DNA of 64,000 nucleotides from Haematococcus lacustris (taxonomy: Eukaryota > Chlorophyta > Chlorophyceae > Chlamydomonadales > Haematococcaceae): contig JASKMD010000006.1 of assembly GCA_030144725.1 (NCBI GenBank), positions 8,589,256 to 8,653,255 on the forward strand, given 5' to 3'. Each line of letters opens with the position of its first letter. Position 1 is the first letter of the stretch. The position numbers and the translations under genes are program-made. The notes below the pieces were generated by a model that saw nothing but the letters and a program-made list of their open reading frames with translations, was not told where the DNA came from and did not search any database. Shown piece after piece: positions 61,121 to 64,000 of this stretch.

Positions 61121-61620
61121 NNNNNNNNNNNNNNNNNNNNNNNNNNNNNNNNNNNNNNNNNNNNNNNNNNNNNNNNNNNNNNNNNNNNNNNNNNNNNNNN
61201 NNNNNNNNNNNNNNNNNNNNNNNNNNNNNNNNNNNNNNNNNNNNNNNNNNNNNNNNNNNNNNNNNNNNNNNNNNNNNNNNNNNNNNNNNNNNNNNNNNNN
61301 NNNNNNNNNNNNNNNNNNNNNNNNNNNNNNNNNNNNNNNNNNNNNNNNNNNNNNNNNNNNNNNNNNNNNNNNNNNNNNNNNNNNNNNNNNNNNNNNNNNN
61401 NNNNNNNNNNNNNNNNNNNNNNNNNNNNNNNNNNNNNNNNNNNNNNNNNNNNNNNNNNNNNNNNNNNNNNNNNNNNNNNNNNNNNNNNNNNNNNNNNNNN
61501 NNNNNNNNNNNNNNNNNNNNNNNNNNNNNNNNNNNNNNNNNNNNNNNNNNNNNNNNNNNNNNNNNNNNNNNNNNNNNNNNNNNNNNNNNNNNNNNNNNNN
61601 NNNNNNNNNNNNNNNNNNNN
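61121..61620. other. assembly gap (500 N)
   Basis: Placeholder gap inside or at the end of satellite 2. Confidence 0.99.
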
Positions 61621-62221
61621 GCACTGCAGTAGTGGGATGGAGGGTGAGGCTGAGGCTGGGAGGGGGTGGGAGGAAGTGGGAGGGCTATGCTGGGTTTGGG
61701 AGGGGGTGAGGCTGCAGGGGGTTGCAAGGGGCTAGTCATTTCTGCAGGCAAAGCCTGGTCACGCCAAAGTCATATCCAGCGGGCCAAAGTCATGGAATGC
61801 CGTGCCAAACAACAGAATTATCGCGCCCCATACCAAGAGACGCGCATTGACTTGCAGCTGTCTGTATGACAATTGCTATCAAAGAAGGACCCCACTACCC
61901 GACACGGACAAGCGCACCTTTTGCCCGCCCGCTACCAGCCTTCTGAAATGTCCCCGTGAAATGTCCCCGTGAAACGGCGTAAAGTGAGATGGGCCGCGGG
62001 CCTGGAGCATTGCATTGTGTCGTGGCCTTCATAGCAGAGGTGCGTTATTTCAGTGCGGAGCACAAATCAAATCCTAGCGGTGCGAGGTAAGCTCAGGCGT
62101 CGTGCGTGCTTGGGCAGCTGTACAGGCTTGCCAGCTGTCTGCGCGAACCGCTGTCAAAGGATGATCCCGCTCCTCTGACGGCGACTCGCAAGTGTGCGCG
62201 ACCGTGTTGTGACTCTGCAGA
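61621..62221 (+). other. duplicated leader segment of the IFI-like gene
   Basis: From about 61888 this is a diverged copy of the region from about 50062 in the first copy (shared GACCCCACT, CCCGACAC, CCGTGAAA and GGCGTA motifs in order). It includes a 5' leader exon ending at 62086, a GTAAGC donor at 62087 and a CAG acceptor at 62218-62220 (134-bp intron). 61621-61887 shows nothing recognisable. Confidence 0.65.
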
Positions 62222-62539
62222 ATGTCCCTGCTAATCTGGGTCCTGCGCTGTTTTGGCTTCGGGGCAGAGGGACCGGTTGCTGGCGGCATGGCAGCGCGTT
62301 GTATGGCTTGGATCGCAAAGACATCGGTCGGGGTGATGAAGAACTCGTTATTTGCAATCTTTCAGAGCATAGCCATAGGTGGCGCGGTGCCAGCTTGGAT
62401 AATGATTGGAGGTGTGGTTGCGGCAGCTGTGCTATTGCTGGTGCTATGGCGGGTGCTATTGCAGGTGTGGTTGTGGCTGCGGGGAGCTATTGCGGGTATA
62501 CTTGTGGCAGCTGTGCTGGCGCACTGGCTGCAAGCGTAG
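62222..62539 (+). CDS. small hydrophobic IFI6/IFI27(ISG12)-like protein, copy 2
   Basis: 105 residues, ATG one base after the acceptor as in copy 1. GFGAEGPVAGGMAARCMAWIA, then SLFAIFQSIAIGGAVPAW aligns with copy 1. A Leu/Val/Trp-rich stretch (about 75-93) is extra relative to copy 1, making a longer apolar tail before the shared end (LAHW-x-x-A). Both copies keep the reading frame and splice sites despite clear nucleotide divergence, which argues for selection on the protein. Membrane location is likely from composition; function is unknown. It is tail-to-tail with the methyltransferase gene. What else it could be: any small Gly/Ala-rich membrane protein. Confidence 0.6.
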   Translation: MSLLIWVLRCFGFGAEGPVAGGMAARCMAWIAKTSVGVMKNSLFAIFQSIAIGGAVPAWIMIGGVVAAAVLLLVLWRVLLQVWLWLRGAIAGILVAAVLAHWLQA

Positions 62540-62571
62540 CGAGGGCCATGACACACCTAAACAGTACGACA

Positions 62572-62576
62572 TGTAA
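62572..62576 (+). terminator. TGTAA polyadenylation signal, IFI-like copy 2
   Basis: TGTAA 33 bases after the stop codon. TGTAA is the usual poly(A) signal in Chlamydomonas-type algae. Confidence 0.45.
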
Positions 62577-62619
62577 CCGATTCACAACAGGTGCAGCAGC
62601 ATGAAGAGGAAGCCTACCA

Positions 62620-62624
62620 TTACA
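62620..62624 (-). terminator. TGTAA polyadenylation signal, methyltransferase gene
   Basis: TTACA on the plus strand (TGTAA on the minus), about 110 bases after the minus-strand stop codon at 62734. Confidence 0.45.
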
Positions 62625-62733
62625 AACTGTTGCGTAGCTGCTGCAAACCCGGCTCTGTGGTGTAATCATGTTGGACGTTCCACACACCAGCGTCAGCAGC
62701 TTCTGTCGCATTAACAGCCCTGCCCTCATCAAC

Positions 62734-63974
62734 TCAGTATTCACAATCCTCGTCATCGCCGAATGCTTGGTCAACGACGCCCGCGTCTAGGCAGTCTTCC
62801 GCCGGCGCGTACACACGAACCCATGTACGACCGTACTTCCTGTCACGAACCGTCTCCAACGGCCCCACGGTGGCAGGCACCTGCGCGACGACGGCAGCGA
62901 CTCCGGATCAGCTTCCTACACGACCCGAGATCAGAGCCGGAGCTGGATGAGTGGATAGGCGGCTTGATCCGGTGATGGGCGCCCACCTGGTGACCCAGCT
63001 GCTTAGGGTATTCCACAAACAGGATGGTGCGGTTGTGGATGAGGGGCGACCCCTCCAAGAGCCCAAACAGCTCAGGATAGGACACAAGAAGGTAGGGCGG
63101 GCACACGGAGATGAAGTCAAAGGCGCCCCCAGCATAGCGCGGCAGAGCCTTGGCCTTCTTCATGAATTCCTCTGCCTGGGGCGCACACAGCCAGGCTTGA
63201 AGTGCACAGGGCTTGGGCCCCAGCCTGGCTGTACCCATGATGGCAGGCTACAGGCAAGATGCTGCCCTGTGCTCCACTTCACACCATGCACTTCCCCACC
63301 CACCCAACCTTGCCCCTCTTAGCCCTCCCAGGCACCTAACCAGCAACGCAGGTTGCAGGCCTGGGCATCCCTCACCTCAAGTCTCTACCCCATTCCCCTC
63401 TCACTGCATGGGCTGGGCGGCACGTGCATCTATATGTGAGCTGATGGGGTCTGCATGAGGTGGCAAACTGTGCAAGGCACACTCTGGGGCAGCTTCCTGG
63501 CCTATGGCCTCTGGCTTACAGAAGCCACAGGTCAAATGGACGCCTGCCTCCAGCTTGCCCACCTCTTCAGCCCACAACACAGCTTGAAGCCAGCAGGCTC
63601 ATGGCTACGTTTAATGACCACCCTATCCCTCATACATCAGCTGGTAGGACCTTGAGCACACACACCAGGGACTCATACCTTGCTTGCCCCTCCACCACTG
63701 TATGTGTGTGGCTGCCCTGGTGCTTGCCCCTCACCTTTGCAGTGTGCACCACGCTGCGCTTGTTAAAGCCACAGGTGGTGATGTTGCTGCCCAGCACCTT
63801 GCGCACCACCCAATGGTCCATCTCCACAAAGTGAGTCACGCCCGCACCCCGGGACAAGGCCTCCAGGCCCACGCTGCCAGTGCCAGCAAACAGGTCCAGC
63901 CAGCGGGCATCTGGCGGCAGCTGCGCGCCTGACCCCGCCCTGGACAAGATCATGTTGAAGATGGCGGCACGGAC
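62734..63974 (-). CDS. RsmD-like rRNA methyltransferase, probably plastidic (5' end outside window)
   Basis: Three exons seen: 63974-63735, 63175-62987, 62880-62734 (phase 0 at both junctions, stop TGA). Motif I of the SAM fold is WLDLFAGTGSVGLEALSRG; FVEMD is the next acidic strand; the catalytic-loop equivalent is FDFISVCPPY, then TILFVEYPKQLG, and near the end ETVRDRKYGRTWVRVYAP. RsmD methylates N2 of a guanine in small-subunit rRNA. The PPY with Cys before it and the KYGRT tail match the plant plastid branch, not the bacterial NPPY form. The last residues are acidic. The transit peptide and start lie right of the window. Confidence 0.9.
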
Positions 63975-64000
63975 CTGCAAAAAAGTGGAGGCATAGCAGG

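Noticed and set aside
58523..61751. Gly/Arg/Ala-rich minus-strand protein across satellite 2
   Set aside because: Satellite and N sequence only.

Overview
The window reads as nuclear DNA of a green alga (Chlorophyta, probably Chlamydomonadales; a Haematococcus-like species is only a guess). The reasons are short exons split by many introns with GTGAGT/GTGCGA-type donors and CAG acceptors, Gln/Ala/Pro/Ser-rich coding sequence, plant-type plastid enzymes, a probable flagellar protein, chromodomain Ty3/gypsy retrotransposons and TGTAA-type 3' end signals beside two genes. Three runs of N (1-305, 29927-30426, 61121-61620) are assembly gaps. The last two are exactly 500 bases, so their true size is unknown.

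Layout. 306-2804 is a pure (GCCA)n array. 5341-6170 and 18826-19316 are two halves of one (GTGTG)n array, split by an LTR retrotransposon (element 1, 6171-18825). A second, intact LTR retrotransposon (element 2, 8716-14992) is inserted inside the pol gene of the first. Both are chromoviruses (Gag, protease, RT, RNase H, integrase, C-terminal chromodomain) with LTR pairs that differ at one base each. In both, gag and pol share one reading frame and are separated by a single stop codon. Both LTR types, otherwise dissimilar, carry a tRNA-like A-box/T-arm (B-box) module.

Host genes follow: an LSD1/LOL-type triple zinc-finger protein (20406-21654, +); indole-3-glycerol-phosphate synthase of tryptophan synthesis (24105-27308, +), convergent with the 3' exons of phenylalanyl-tRNA synthetase beta chain (27593-29672, -); a very long mid-SUN-domain membrane protein (32236-41623, +); a SHIPPO/PG-rich-repeat, probably axonemal, protein (44480-48600, +); serine O-acetyltransferase of cysteine synthesis (55176-57154, -) with a truncated inverted second copy (57743-58353, +); and an RsmD-like rRNA methyltransferase (62734-63974, -, 5' end outside the window). 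For the fully visible genes, exon phases were checked by hand and close.

The 49-62 kb part is a duplication-rich zone. Two short hydrophobic genes resembling the IFI6/IFI27 (ISG12) family (50406-50654 and 62222-62539) lie in diverged copies of one segment with a conserved 5'-leader intron. Two (CCCCG)n satellites of about 2.5 kb (50954-53405 and 58591-61120) abut copies of the same flanking sequence. A (TCAGGG)n array and a 1-kb inverted duplication carrying the 3' half of the serine acetyltransferase gene lie between them. The strongest candidates for something undescribed are the tRNA-like module in the LTRs, the same-frame stop between gag and pol, and the IFI6/27-like gene pair.
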